Shown one piece after another: positions 43,278-51,366 of a stretch of DNA of 64,000 nucleotides (positions are counted from its first letter, which is position 1; each line of letters begins with the position of its first letter). The notes under the pieces are model-generated. The model saw nothing but the letters and a program-made list of their open reading frames with translations, was not told the origin of the DNA and did not search any database. A program made the position numbers and the translations under genes. Origin of the DNA: Pseudonocardia sp. (lineage in GTDB: Bacteria > Actinomycetota > Actinomycetes > Mycobacteriales > Pseudonocardiaceae); contig NZ_JAODNI010000197.1 in assembly GCF_025465255.1 (NCBI RefSeq), forward strand, positions 1 to 64,000. Reading direction: 5' to 3'.

Positions 43278-43458
43278 CGGCGCTCCCGGGTTCCAGCAGT
43301 GTCTGGACCGAGCTGATGAGGGCTCGCAAGGACACGTGCACGAGGTCGACGTCCGCCAGCGAGATGGTGATGTCCCCGGTGATCATCACCCCGCCGGCGA
43401 GCAGCCGGTCGAGGAGGTCGACGAGGGAGAGCTCGTCGTCCGGCCGGACGAGGGTCAT
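43270..43458 (-). CDS. gvpS: gas vesicle protein GvpS (GvpA/J family, short)
   Basis: 62 residues from ATG 43458. The GvpA/J/M/S core is visible: LVDLLDRLLAGGVMITGDIT ISLADVDLVHVSLRALISSVQ. It is shorter than GvpA and without a tail. Named GvpS by its place in the order J-L-S-K known from Streptomyces. It overlaps gvpL (four bases) and gvpK (eight bases). Probably a minor shell or tip protein. Confidence 0.85.
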   Translation of the reverse strand: MTLVRPDDELSLVDLLDRLLAGGVMITGDITISLADVDLVHVSLRALISSVQTLLEPGSADA

Positions 43459-44216
43459 GTGCTCTCCAGGGAGGCGAAGGAGAACGGTGGCCACGGGCCC
43501 GTCAGCTCCACCGCCGCACCGTCGGCGGAGTCCACCGCGCTGCGGAAGCCGTCCTCCTTCCCCGCGTCCACCAGGTAGGTCGCGTTGAGCACCATCTCCT
43601 CGGAGCGACCGCTCAGCCGCGCGTCCTGGAGCGGGAACAGCCGGCCGGCGGCCGCGTGGGTGCGCAGCGTCCGGTGCAGGTCGTCGGCCGCGGTGCGCGC
43701 CCGCTCGCGTTCCCGCTCCCCGCGGTCCCGGTCCGCCCGGCGGCGCAGCAGGTAGGACGTGCCCGGCCGGTCCGACGTCGAGGGCGAGCCCGCTTCGTGC
43801 TCCTCCGGCCGGGTCGTCGGCTTCACGTAGGCCTTGACGCCCCACTCCCATCGGCCCTCGATCCGCTCCAGGATCGCAGTGAACTCCGCGGCCCGGTCCG
43901 TGAGGAGGTGCCGGACCGCGTCGTCGTCGCGGTAGAGGGTCGCCAGACGGATCGGGGCGGTCGGCTGCGTGCGCGCGGCCTCCGCCACCACGGCGTGGTG
44001 CGCGCGGGCCAGCGACTCCAGCCGGCCGAGGTCCTCCAGGTCGCGGGCCAGGGCCTCCTCGTCGAAGCGCGACGCGTCGACCGACCCCACGACGGCGGCC
44101 AGCTCACCCTCGACGACGAGCCGTGGCCGTTCGCCGTCCACTCCCGGCACCGAGCTCGCCCCGGGGCCCGTCGCGGTTCGAACCGCGTACAGGTAGGTCA
44201 GGGTGCCCGGGGTCAT
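43455..44216 (-). CDS. gvpL: gas vesicle protein GvpL (GvpF/L family)
   Basis: 253 residues from ATG 44216. GvpF/L fold: TYLYAVRTATGPGASSVPGV, LAAVVGSVDASRFDEEAL, ARAHHAVVAEAARTQPTAPI RLATLYRDDDAV and WEWGVKAYVKP, with an Arg/Glu-rich helical insert (RRADRDRGERERERARTAAD). These proteins bind GvpA and help nucleate the vesicle. A second, more distant paralogue (GvpF) is encoded earlier in the operon. Confidence 0.9.
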   Translation of the reverse strand: MTPGTLTYLYAVRTATGPGASSVPGVDGERPRLVVEGELAAVVGSVDASRFDEEALARDLEDLGRLESLARAHHAVVAEAARTQPTAPIRLATLYRDDDAVRHLLTDRAAEFTAILERIEGRWEWGVKAYVKPTTRPEEHEAGSPSTSDRPGTSYLLRRRADRDRGERERERARTAADDLHRTLRTHAAAGRLFPLQDARLSGRSEEMVLNATYLVDAGKEDGFRSAVDSADGAAVELTGPWPPFSFASLEST

Positions 44217-44599
44217 CGCCTCCTCCGTTCCGACGCGGCCGGCTCCGGCTGCTCGTCGGCCTGCCCCGCCTCCTCCTGGCCGTTCCGACCGGCCTCGAGG
44301 GCCTCCACCCGCGCGCGCAGCTGCTTGTTCTCCTCGCGCAGGTCGGGTTGTCCGGAGCTCAGGCTCGGATCGTGCTCCCACCAGTCGATCCCCATCTCCC
44401 GCGCCTTGTCCACGGACGCGACGAGCAGCCGGATCTTGATCGTCAGGAGCTCGATGTCGAGCAAGTTCACGCGGATGTCGCCCGCGATCACGATGCCCTT
44501 GTCCAGGACGCGTTCTAGGATGTCGGCGAGGTTCGTCGACTCCTGCCTGTGCTCCGGCGGGCGTGCGCGGCCGGGTACCGGGATTCCTCCGGACGTCAT
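44213..44599 (-). CDS. gvpJ: gas vesicle protein GvpJ
   Basis: 128 residues from ATG 44599, overlapping gvpO by four bases. Core: NLADILERVLDKGIVIAGDI, RVNLLDIELLTIKIRLLVAS and VDKAREMGIDWWEHDPSL, typical for GvpJ. A coiled-coil/charged tail follows (REENKQLRARVEALEAGRNG, ending ERRRR). GvpJ is a minor structural protein needed to start vesicle formation. Confidence 0.88.
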   Translation of the reverse strand: MTSGGIPVPGRARPPEHRQESTNLADILERVLDKGIVIAGDIRVNLLDIELLTIKIRLLVASVDKAREMGIDWWEHDPSLSSGQPDLREENKQLRARVEALEAGRNGQEEAGQADEQPEPAASERRRR

Positions 44600-45027
44600 C
44601 GTCCTCCCTGCTGGAGCTGTCCGCGGCTGTACCGACGGGTCCGGCGGTAGCCGGTGAGTTCGCCCCGGCGGTCCACGTTCACCTCGAACGACGCCAGGAT
44701 GTCCGCCGAGTCCGGGATGCGGTGCGTCTCGACCACCTCCACCCCGACACACCACCCGTCCTCGGTGCGTTCGATCGAGATCACGCTCTCGAAGTCGCGT
44801 CCCGTGAGCGCCACCACCTGCTCGGCGGCCCGGCGGGCCGCAGCAGCGGCCGAGATCCGGTCCGGTCTTCCGTTGGACGCGCGGGACGACTCCGCCGGGT
44901 CGTCACCGTCGTCGGGCGAGGTGCGTGCCCGAGCCGAACGGGACGCCGCACCCGAGCGGGAGGTGGATCCCGCACGCTCGGGACGGCGCCGTTCCGCCGG
45001 TCGCCGTTGCTCGTCGTCCGCTGCCAC
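44596..45027 (-). CDS. gvpO: gas vesicle protein GvpO
   Basis: 143 residues. A charged, disordered N-terminal half (residues 1-60, RRPAERRRPERAGSTSRSGA) precedes the GvpO domain: AAEQVVALTGRDFESVISIE, DGWCVGVEVVETHRIPDSAD ILASFEV, YRRTRRYSRGQ. GvpO is required for vesicle formation and may act in regulation or assembly. In Streptomyces gvpO is the first gene; here it is internal. Confidence 0.88.
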   Translation of the reverse strand: MAADDEQRRPAERRRPERAGSTSRSGAASRSARARTSPDDGDDPAESSRASNGRPDRISAAAAARRAAEQVVALTGRDFESVISIERTEDGWCVGVEVVETHRIPDSADILASFEVNVDRRGELTGYRRTRRYSRGQLQQGGR

Positions 45028-45034
45028 GGCCGTC

Positions 45035-45274
45035 CTAGCCCGGTCTGACCCGGCGCGTCATCAGGCGCTGCAGAAGTTCGTTCTCGATCTCGGCACATTC
45101 CTCCTCGGAGAGCTCCCCGGACCGGCGCGCCTCGTCCACCTGTTCCAGCTGCGCCCGGATGCGTGCGGGGTCGTAGTACTGCTCCTCGGCCTGTTCCTGG
45201 ATCTGCTGGGCCAGCCACAGGACCCCGCGGACCGGCGCCAGCGGGAGGCCCAGCAGCCCGGACACGATTCCCAC
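45035..45274 (-). CDS. gvpG: gas vesicle protein GvpG
   Basis: 79 residues from GTG 45274, chosen because AGGAG lies eight bases upstream and the family begins MGxxSGLLxLPLAPVRG; a GTG at 45283 overlapping the gvpF stop (GTGA) is the alternative. Sequence: GIVSGLLGLPLAPVRGVLWL, then YYDPARIRAQLEQVDEARRS and EECAEIENELLQRL, a helical GvpG. It works with GvpF in assembly. Confidence 0.9.
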   Translation of the reverse strand: MGIVSGLLGLPLAPVRGVLWLAQQIQEQAEEQYYDPARIRAQLEQVDEARRSGELSEEECAEIENELLQRLMTRRVRPG

Positions 45275-45279
45275 CGCCG

Positions 45280-46011
45280 TCACTCCTGCGGGATGAAGTC
45301 GTAGGGGGCCAGCGGTCCGAGGAGGCGCAGGCGCAACCACTCGTGGGTGTCCCGGCCCAGGTCCTCGACGGCCTCGTCGAACGCCGGCACCGCATCCCGT
45401 TCGACCAGGAAGGCGGCGAGCACCACGTCCTCCGGCTGCGACGGCGTGGTGGTCGAGACGTCCGCGGCGAACGGCTCGAGACGTTCCACGATGTCGGCGG
45501 CATCCACCTCGCGCCGCTTCTCCAGGGCCCGGACGATCAGCTCACCGAGCTTGACCCGGTCGTAGTAGGCCGCGTCCTCCGGCAGTTCCCGGACCTGCTC
45601 GTGCAGCCGACGGATCTGCTCGTCCTCCTCGAGGATCTCCTGGAGCAGGACGTCCTGCTCGTAGCGGGCCTTGAGGGTGTACTGCACCTTTCCGTCGAGC
45701 CGGTCGAGGATGGCGAGGAAGTGCTCCTGGTGTGGCCCGAGCAGCTCCTCGACCAGGCCCTCCTCCTCGACGACCGCGGGGAAGCGCATCGGGAGGACCG
45801 TCGTGTGGTTGACAACCGAGTCCACGACGCGCTCGTGCGCCAGGAGATCGTCCCGGGTGCCGAGCGGACGGTCCATCGGCACGTCGCTGACGATGGCGGC
45901 GAGCTTCCCGTGGGCGACGGTGCTCACCGACCCGGACGGGCCCAGCCCGACCAGGTCCTCGGGCAGGTCGGCGTCGGCCGCGATCAGGCCGTAGACATAC
46001 GTGGCGCTCAC
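45280..46011 (-). CDS. gvpF: gas vesicle protein GvpF (GvpF/L family)
   Basis: 243 residues from GTG 46011 (overlaps gvpA by four bases). GvpF/L fold: [57 protein letters not shown] and [20 protein letters not shown]. GvpF binds GvpA and coats the growing vesicle. It shares domain order with GvpL but is clearly diverged. Confidence 0.93.
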   Translation of the reverse strand: MSATYVYGLIAADADLPEDLVGLGPSGSVSTVAHGKLAAIVSDVPMDRPLGTRDDLLAHERVVDSVVNHTTVLPMRFPAVVEEEGLVEELLGPHQEHFLAILDRLDGKVQYTLKARYEQDVLLQEILEEDEQIRRLHEQVRELPEDAAYYDRVKLGELIVRALEKRREVDAADIVERLEPFAADVSTTTPSQPEDVVLAAFLVERDAVPAFDEAVEDLGRDTHEWLRLRLLGPLAPYDFIPQE

Positions 46012-46442
46012 CCGTCTTCCTCCCTGGAACGCTGCCTCGGCCGCCGCCGCGGCGCTTCCTCGCGCTCCTCACGCCGGCTGCTCATGACCTCCTCGAACTT
46101 GTCCACGGCGGCATCGAGCATGCCGGAGGTCTTGCCCTTCGCGCCGCCCTCCATCACCCCCTGGGTGAGCTGGGTCAGGTCCTTCCCGCCCTTGCCCTTC
46201 CCGTACAGGTCCAGGCGGTTGGTCGCCTCGGCGAACCGGAGGAACGTGTCGACGCTCGCGACGACGATGCGCGCGTCGATCGTCAGGATCTCGATCCCGA
46301 CGAGCGAGACCCGGACGAACACGTCGATGACGAGGCCCTTGTCGAGGATGAGCTCGACGACGTCGGCGAGACCGCTCGAACCGCCGCCCCCTCCCCCTCG
46401 CTCGACGTACCCGCCGCCGCCCTGCTGCGTGGCTACCGTCAT
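46008..46442 (-). CDS. gvpA: gas vesicle structural protein GvpA (extended)
   Basis: 144 residues. The shell core lies at residues about 24-80: [55 protein letters not shown]. It has a glycine-rich N-terminal extension ([17 protein letters not shown]) and a charged C-terminal tail ([20 protein letters not shown]), making it about twice the length of cyanobacterial or haloarchaeal GvpA (about 70-76). GvpA forms the ribs of the gas-permeable shell. Actinobacterial GvpA are known to be long. Confidence 0.92.
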   Translation of the reverse strand: MTVATQQGGGGYVERGGGGGGSSGLADVVELILDKGLVIDVFVRVSLVGIEILTIDARIVVASVDTFLRFAEATNRLDLYGKGKGGKDLTQLTQGVMEGGAKGKTSGMLDAAVDKFEEVMSSRREEREEAPRRRPRQRSREEDG

Positions 46443-46445
46443 GGG

Positions 46446-47717
46446 TCAGCGCCCCCGTCGCCCGCCGGCACCGGCCGGCTCCCTGCGCCCCCGACCGCGG
46501 CGCGCGGGAGCCGGTGCCTCGTCCTCCTCGGCCGGCTCCTCCTCGGCCGGCTCACCCTCGTCGGCGAGCTCGTCGTCGGTGGGCTCCTCGGCGGCGGGCT
46601 CCTCGTCCGCCTCGTCCACCGCTTCGTCGCTCTCGTACTCGGGCAGGTCCTCGTCCTCCTCGTCCTCGTCCCCGGACACGTCCTCGAGGTCGTACTCGTC
46701 GTCGACGTCCTCGAGGTCCTCGTCCTCCGGCCGCTCCTCCTCCGCCGTCTCGTCCTCGACGGCCTCCATGTCGCGGGACTCGTCGCCGGTCTCGTCGAAG
46801 GACTCCTCCTCGCCCTCCTCGCCGGCGCGCTGCTCCTCCTCGAGTGCCTCCTCGTGCGTCTTCACGACCTCGCCGTCGTGGATCTCGCCGCGCCAGCCCT
46901 CGACCTCCTCCGGGTGCAGCAGGACGGTCGTCATCGCGTGCCGGCGGAAGTGCTTGAACTCCAGCCGGGCACGGCGGCCCTGGGCACGCCAGAGGTTGCC
47001 CGTGTACTCGAACAGACCCTTGGGCCAGTACTCCAGCACCAGGAGCACCCTCGTCGCGTTCGGCCCGATCGCGGTGAAGCTGACCCCGCCGTCGACGTGT
47101 CCCTTGGCACCCTTCGAGCGCCACACGATGTGGGAGTCCGGGACCTGCTCGAGGATCGTGGCCTCCCACTGGCGACGCGAGATGAAGATCTTCGCCTGCC
47201 ACTGGGTCTTCTCGTCCGACATCGTGTCGACGGTCTCGACCTTCTTCATGAAGGTCGGGAAGTCGCCGAACCGCGTCCACAGGTCGTACGTCGTCCGCAA
47301 CGGCAGGCCGACGTCGAGGTGCTCGACGATGTTGGTGACCTTGAGTTTCTTGCCGCTGGAGCCCCTGCCCCCGCCGGGGCCGTCCCCGTCGCCCCCGCCG
47401 CCCCCGAAGACGCCCTTGACCTTCTCCTTCAGACGGGAGAGGAAGCCTCCGCCCCCGCCGTCCCGGTCGCCGTCCTCGTCGCCCTCGGCCCTGTCGTCGT
47501 CCTCGTCGCGCTCGTCCTGCGACCTACCCCCGAGCGCGGCCCGAAGGCCCTGCCCGCCGTTCTCGGAGACGTCGTTGAGCCGGTCGGTCAAGCTCGTCAC
47601 CCGTTCCGTCGCAGCGTCCGCAGCCCGCTGTACCACCAGCCCGAGAAGTCGCTGTCCCGCGCCCTTCAGGGCGTCGGCCGGAAGTGCGTCGGCGAGCTTC
47701 GTCGTCCCGTCAGGCAT
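46446..47717 (-). CDS. SRPBCC-domain protein of the gas vesicle operon with acidic tail
   Basis: 423 residues from ATG 47717. N-terminal helical part (residues 1-60, LADALPADALKGAGQRLLGL), a Gly/Asp-rich linker, then an SRPBCC (polyketide cyclase-like) domain at about 122-280: VTNIVEHLDVGLPLRTTYDL WTRFGDFPTFMKKVETV, FSFTAIGPN-type strands and FKHFRRHAMTTVLLHPEE. From about 285 to 400 nearly every second residue is Asp or Glu, and the last 20 residues are Arg/Gly-rich. It may be the counterpart of the Streptomyces-specific GvpY/Z proteins, but that is not certain. It overlaps the gene upstream by eight bases. Confidence 0.8.
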   Translation of the reverse strand: MPDGTTKLADALPADALKGAGQRLLGLVVQRAADAATERVTSLTDRLNDVSENGGQGLRAALGGRSQDERDEDDDRAEGDEDGDRDGGGGGFLSRLKEKVKGVFGGGGGDGDGPGGGRGSSGKKLKVTNIVEHLDVGLPLRTTYDLWTRFGDFPTFMKKVETVDTMSDEKTQWQAKIFISRRQWEATILEQVPDSHIVWRSKGAKGHVDGGVSFTAIGPNATRVLLVLEYWPKGLFEYTGNLWRAQGRRARLEFKHFRRHAMTTVLLHPEEVEGWRGEIHDGEVVKTHEEALEEEQRAGEEGEEESFDETGDESRDMEAVEDETAEEERPEDEDLEDVDDEYDLEDVSGDEDEEDEDLPEYESDEAVDEADEEPAAEEPTDDELADEGEPAEEEPAEEDEAPAPARRGRGRREPAGAGGRRGR

Positions 47718-48378
47718 TGCTGGTCCTCCGGCCCGCCTTGGCCTTCGACGCCGCACCACGTGCGGCCTTCGTGCCCGCCGCAGCGGCCCGCCCGGCCGTG
47801 GCCTTGCCACCGGCGCCACCCGCGCCACCCGCGCCACCGGCGTTGCCCGCGGCCCTGGCGGTGCGCCGTCGACGCGGAGGCGCCGACTCCTCCGCCGGCG
47901 GCTCCTCCGCCTCCACGTCCGCACCCGCGTCCTCCGCGTCGGCAGCCCCGTCCCGGGCGTCCGGCTCGTCGCCGGTCTCCTCGTCCGCGTAGGAGTCGTG
48001 GGTCTCGTCGGCGACGTCGTCGGCCTCCTCGGCGTCGTCCGGGGCCTCGGCGGGGCGGCGCTTCGGCGCGCCGAGATCGCCGAGGGACTCGACCCGCTTG
48101 CCGACCCTGTCGGTCAGGGACTCGACCTGCCGTGCGGCGACCGCCATGGCGGCCCCCTTGCCCGCGTCGAGGAGACGGCCGCGCACCTGGTCGGTCAACG
48201 CGGCCAGCTCGGGCGAACGCTCGAGGAGCTTGCTGCCCTGGGCCAGGAGCTCACCCGGCCCACCCGCACGGCGACCGGCCGCCATGCCACCGAGCATGAG
48301 GGCGAGCTTCATCTTCTTCGTTCGTCCCAGGAGATAGCCGCCGGCCACTCCCATGGCTACTCGTGCGCCGCATTTCAT
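47710..48378 (-). CDS. first gene of the gas vesicle operon: helical protein with acidic and Lys/Ala-rich tail
   Basis: 222 residues from ATG 48378 with AGGAGG six bases upstream. Residues 1-35 are glycine-rich and weakly hydrophobic (AMGVAGGYLLGRTKKMKLAL, MLGGMAAGRRAGG), followed by helices (LLERSPELAALTDQVRGRLL, VESLTDRVGKRVESLGD), an acidic stretch (DDAEEADDVADETHDSYADE) and a C-terminal segment rich in Ala, Lys and Arg (AAAAGTKAARGAASKAKAGR), which resembles histone-H1-like tails. Nine-base repeats encode the GGA GGA run. No family name is certain; similar proteins occur in actinobacterial gvp clusters (GvpT/Y-like). Confidence 0.75.
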   Translation of the reverse strand: MKCGARVAMGVAGGYLLGRTKKMKLALMLGGMAAGRRAGGPGELLAQGSKLLERSPELAALTDQVRGRLLDAGKGAAMAVAARQVESLTDRVGKRVESLGDLGAPKRRPAEAPDDAEEADDVADETHDSYADEETGDEPDARDGAADAEDAGADVEAEEPPAEESAPPRRRRTARAAGNAGGAGGAGGAGGKATAGRAAAAGTKAARGAASKAKAGRRTSNA

Positions 48379-48859
48379 GGTGCCTCCTGGTGTAGTGCCC
48401 GCTCCGTGTCGAACCGTCGTGATCGTCGATCATGCGTCGTGTAGTGGGGACCGGTGTCGGACGCGAACCGGGGTCGTCAGCTTCTACCCGCTGCCATTAG
48501 TTCGCACACCGGAACGGCGAAGATCCAGGAGAGTTGCGCCGTTCGGCGCAGATCATCCTGCCAGGCGGTCCAGATTCACCATCGTCATCCGGGCGACCGG
48601 GGTCGAATATTCACCTGTTCGGCCTGAATGCTCGCAGAAAATGCCCGATCGGCCGATGCATGAAGCACCACCTGGACGTCGGCGCCCACCCATCCCCGAT
48701 CCGATCACCGAAGAGCAAAGGGGGTGATGGGTGCGAAGAGCTCTCCTCACCCTTCTCCACAATGCAGGAAGCAGCGCCGCTCAGGAACCCTGAAGCCGCC
48801 CTCGATGAGCCGAACTCCCGTGAAACCGGCTCCTGGGAGGACGCGCTTCGGGGTCCGTC
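48379..48859 (-). promoter_or_regulatory. 481-base promoter region of the gas vesicle operon
   Basis: No gene is supported. It carries the SigB-like promoter at 48484-48509, a leader of about 100 bases and the AGGAGG ribosome binding site of the first gvp gene. It also separates the operon from the membrane protein gene upstream on the same strand. Confidence 0.5.
48484..48509 (-). promoter_or_regulatory. SigB/SigF-like promoter for the gas vesicle operon
   Basis: On the minus strand GTGT (48509-48506), a 16-base spacer and GGGTAG (48489-48484) match the SigB-type consensus GTTT-N14-16-GGGTAT with one mismatch in each box. The start codon of the first gene is about 105 bases downstream. A SigB/F-type sigma factor is encoded in the same window. 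Confidence 0.5.
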
Positions 48860-49309
48860 CTAGGACTTCGACGCCGCGACGATGATCACGACGATGAGCG
48901 CGATCAACAGGAGGACGACGGTCACCGGGAGCAGGACGAGGGCCAGGACGAGAGCGAGGACGAGGGCCACCCGGACGCCCGGGCTGAGCGAACCGACGGC
49001 CGCCTTCAGGGCACCCCACAGCGGGTTCTTCCCGGCGAGGCGCGCCCGGATACCTCCCAGAACGCCGCTCAGCGCGAACCCGCCCGACGCCGCCATCGCG
49101 TCGAACGACGTCGCGAGGTGCTCGACCTGCTCGAGGGCCACGCCCACGGCACGTCGGAGCAGAGCGCGGAGCAGCTCCTTCAGGCTCGTCTTGAGCCTCT
49201 CGACCGGGTCCGCCCGAGGCTCGTGCGGCAGAGCGCGAAGACCGCGGACCGTGGCGTCGTTCGCCGCGGCGGTCAACGGGCACCCGCACCGGCGGAGGAC
49301 GACAACCAT
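48860..49309 (-). CDS. unknown protein with C-terminal membrane helix
   Basis: 149 residues if it starts at ATG 49309; the frame is open to 49432 and no ribosome binding site is convincing. A helical part with Arg/Leu heptads (RLKTSLKELLRALLRRAVGV ALEQVEHLAT) is followed by a long hydrophobic end (RVALVLALVLALVLLPVTVV LLLIALIVVIIVAASKS) that would anchor the protein in the membrane. No family recognised. It sits directly upstream of the gas vesicle promoter in the same direction, and the DQV/EQV helical style resembles the first gvp protein. Confidence 0.55.
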   Translation of the reverse strand: MVVVLRRCGCPLTAAANDATVRGLRALPHEPRADPVERLKTSLKELLRALLRRAVGVALEQVEHLATSFDAMAASGGFALSGVLGGIRARLAGKNPLWGALKAAVGSLSPGVRVALVLALVLALVLLPVTVVLLLIALIVVIIVAASKS

Positions 49310-49866
49310 CCCGCTCGGCCGAGATCCTGGCGCGGCTCCGGACGCCAGCGGATGTCGAGGTCCACCCGGGTTCCTCCTCGTCGGCTCGAGTCGCGCCCTC
49401 ACGCGACGCCGGTGGGTCATCAATACCCGCATCCCGCTGCCGGGACCTGCCGAGTACGCCGTTCCACGCCGAAATACGCCATCTGCCGCAGCTTCCTCCC
49501 CGTCTGCGAGAATCCGTACGGCCAGGTGAGGGAGGGACCATTCTCGCCCCTGGCGAACTGTCGACGCCGCACGGCCTAGACGGCATTAGGACATCTGCCG
49601 GACAATGCTCTCGCAGGACGGCCGGTAATCGGTGCTAGTGGCCCTCAGGCTCCGAAACGGGGCGACCGGTGCTCGGCGGTGAGTACGTTGCCGTGCGCAC
49701 AACGGTGTGGCCGGAACTGCGGTCGGACCGGACAACCACTTCACTTCACGGTTCCGCCCGGAGCCGCCGGGATATCAGGGAGGAAGTCGAGGAGGGAGAA
49801 CAGGATTCGGAAGGGCCGCGCGCCGCTGACCCGGATCCGGAATCCCGTTCGCAGGAGCCGGAAGCG
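49310..49866. other. 557-base stretch with no certain gene
   Basis: The PadR frame is open from 49669 but has no homology before 49867. The region 49600-49700 is of lower GC and probably holds the promoter of the PadR gene and perhaps of the divergent membrane protein gene. No repeat or RNA gene seen. Confidence 0.4.
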
Positions 49867-50298
49867 ATGGAGGACGATGTGCGTAGATCGACGAGAACCC
49901 GTGCACCCGCCGCGGCGGACCCGCAACGTCCAGGCCACGCTGTCCCTGCCGCGACGCCTCGCCCGCGGTTTCGCACCGTGCCGGTCCGGCACCGCGAGGA
50001 CATGGCCGTCCTACTCCTCGCGGCGGCGGGACACAGTCCGGGGAACGCGGCCCGTCTGATCGATGTCATCCGCCGGCTCAGCGGTGGGATCTTCTCGCTC
50101 TCGGAGCACAGCGTCTATCACGCGCTTCATCGACTCAGGAACAACAGGTTGATGCGGGTCAGCTGGGAGGACGGAACCCGCCGCTACCTGTTGACCCCGC
50201 TGGGCGAACGCGTGTTGGACACGCGGCGTCGAGAATGGGCCGCCTTCTCGGAGGGGTTCGACAGAGTGCTCGACGCGGGCTCCCCCCGCGACCGGTGA
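49867..50298 (+). CDS. PadR-family transcriptional regulator
   Basis: 143 residues from ATG 49867 (GGAG nine bases upstream); the longer frame from 49669 encodes only charged low-complexity sequence. The winged-helix domain lies at about residues 40-120: AVLLLAAAGHSPGNAARLID, RRLSGGIFSLSEHSVYHALHRLRNN with the YHALHRL recognition helix, and TRRYLLTPLGERVLDTRRRE. PadR proteins are usually repressors and often accompany actinobacterial gas vesicle clusters; control of the gvp operon is inferred. Confidence 0.82.
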   Translation: MEDDVRRSTRTRAPAAADPQRPGHAVPAATPRPRFRTVPVRHREDMAVLLLAAAGHSPGNAARLIDVIRRLSGGIFSLSEHSVYHALHRLRNNRLMRVSWEDGTRRYLLTPLGERVLDTRRREWAAFSEGFDRVLDAGSPRDR

Positions 50299-50359
50299 TC
50301 CTCCGACGACTGCTTCGCGTCGCGGGGTTGGCCGGGGCCGTTCCGGGGGACCTGAGCAA

Positions 50360-51154
50360 GTGACTGAGCCCATGGACACGAAGGAACCGACGCGCGGGGC
50401 CCGGTTCGGGGTGGGGGCGGTTCTCGCCGGCGTCGCGCTCGGCCTGGTCGCCGTGCCGTTCGGGCTGCTGCTGTTCCTCGTCGAGGAGAAGTGGCCACCG
50501 CTGCTGCAGGCCGACGAGGCGGCGCGGGACGGTCTGCACGGCCTGGCGGTCGGCAACCGCGCCTTCGTCGTGGCCATGGAGGCGTTGAGCACGATCGGGT
50601 CCTGGTGGGTGTACCTGCTCGGCTTCACCGCCGTGACGGGGTGGTTGCTGTGGCGGCGGCTGACCCGGCTCGCGGTGTTCGTGGCCGTCACCGTGGCGGT
50701 GAACCCGTTGCTCAACGAGCTCGTGAAGGTGGCCGTACACCGCGCCCGGCCGGTGCTGACCGACCCGGTCGTGCACGCCAACGGCGCGAGCTTCCCCAGC
50801 GGCCACGCCCAGGCCGCCATGGTCGGGTACTCGGTGTTGCTGCTGGTGTTCCTCCCGGTTCTGCGCGGTCCCGCGCGGCCCGTCGCGATCGTCGTCGCTG
50901 CCCTGATGGTGCTGGCGATCGGATTCTCCCGGGTCGCGTTGGGCGTGCACTACGTGTCCGACGTGCTCGCCGGCTACGTCCTCGGGGCAGCCTGGGTCGC
51001 GTCGATGATCGCTCTGTTCAACACCTGGCGCCGCGAGAGCCGCAGGCCCTCGGCCGACCCTGCGCGAGGACTCGAACCGGAGAGCGCTCCCCTCCTCGAC
51101 CCCCGGAACTCCCGCCCCGGGGCGCAGCAGGACGCGCCGTCGGACTCGGGCTGA
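50360..51154 (+). CDS. PAP2-family phosphatase
   Basis: 264 residues from GTG 50360 (ATG 50372 is an alternative). Five to six membrane helices and the three phosphatase motifs: KVAVHRARP (KxxxxxxRP), ASFPSGHAQAAM (PSGH) and SRVALGVHYVSDVLAG (SRxxxxxHxxxD). It probably dephosphorylates a lipid phosphate such as phosphatidate or undecaprenyl diphosphate. A hydrophilic tail of about 40 residues follows the last helix. An inverted repeat at 51202-51224 may end the transcript. Confidence 0.9.
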   Translation: MTEPMDTKEPTRGARFGVGAVLAGVALGLVAVPFGLLLFLVEEKWPPLLQADEAARDGLHGLAVGNRAFVVAMEALSTIGSWWVYLLGFTAVTGWLLWRRLTRLAVFVAVTVAVNPLLNELVKVAVHRARPVLTDPVVHANGASFPSGHAQAAMVGYSVLLLVFLPVLRGPARPVAIVVAALMVLAIGFSRVALGVHYVSDVLAGYVLGAAWVASMIALFNTWRRESRRPSADPARGLEPESAPLLDPRNSRPGAQQDAPSDSG

Positions 51155-51201
51155 GCGCCCGTCGACAGAGTTTGCCGTCCGCTCACCTTCCTCCGACCGG
51201 T

Positions 51202-51224
51202 CGCTAACCCGAGTCTCGTTAGCG
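51202..51224. promoter_or_regulatory. 7-bp inverted repeat between PAP2 and DUF347-type genes
   Basis: CGCTAAC (51202-51208) and GTTAGCG (51218-51224) form a perfect inverted repeat with a 9-base spacer, 48 bases after the PAP2 gene and 142 before the next start. The AT content of the arms suits an operator as well as a weak terminator. Confidence 0.4.
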
Positions 51225-51366
51225 TCCTGCCCGTCGTGCCGCGGCTGCCCCTTCCACCCCGGATCCTCCCCGTTACGGCGGTGTTCTCGGGGCCGCGGTC
51301 GCGTTCAGTCGGATGCCGGCGCATCCGCCCACTCTGCTGCCGAAGCGATCGGACCCGGATAGCGTC

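Noticed and set aside
46500..46860. Repetitive CCTCCTCG tracts that look like a tandem repeat array
   Set aside because: They encode the Asp/Glu-rich tail of the SRPBCC protein; codon repetition explains them, and there are no spacers as in CRISPR.
47810..47850. Nine-base GCGCCACC-type direct repeats
   Set aside because: They encode the Gly-Gly-Ala repeats of the first gas vesicle operon protein and are not a separate element.
45163..48444. 1093-residue plus-strand frame across the gas vesicle operon
   Set aside because: Ser/Arg/Pro-rich shadow created by the low-complexity acidic coding sequence on the minus strand; all gvp families are recognisable on the minus strand.
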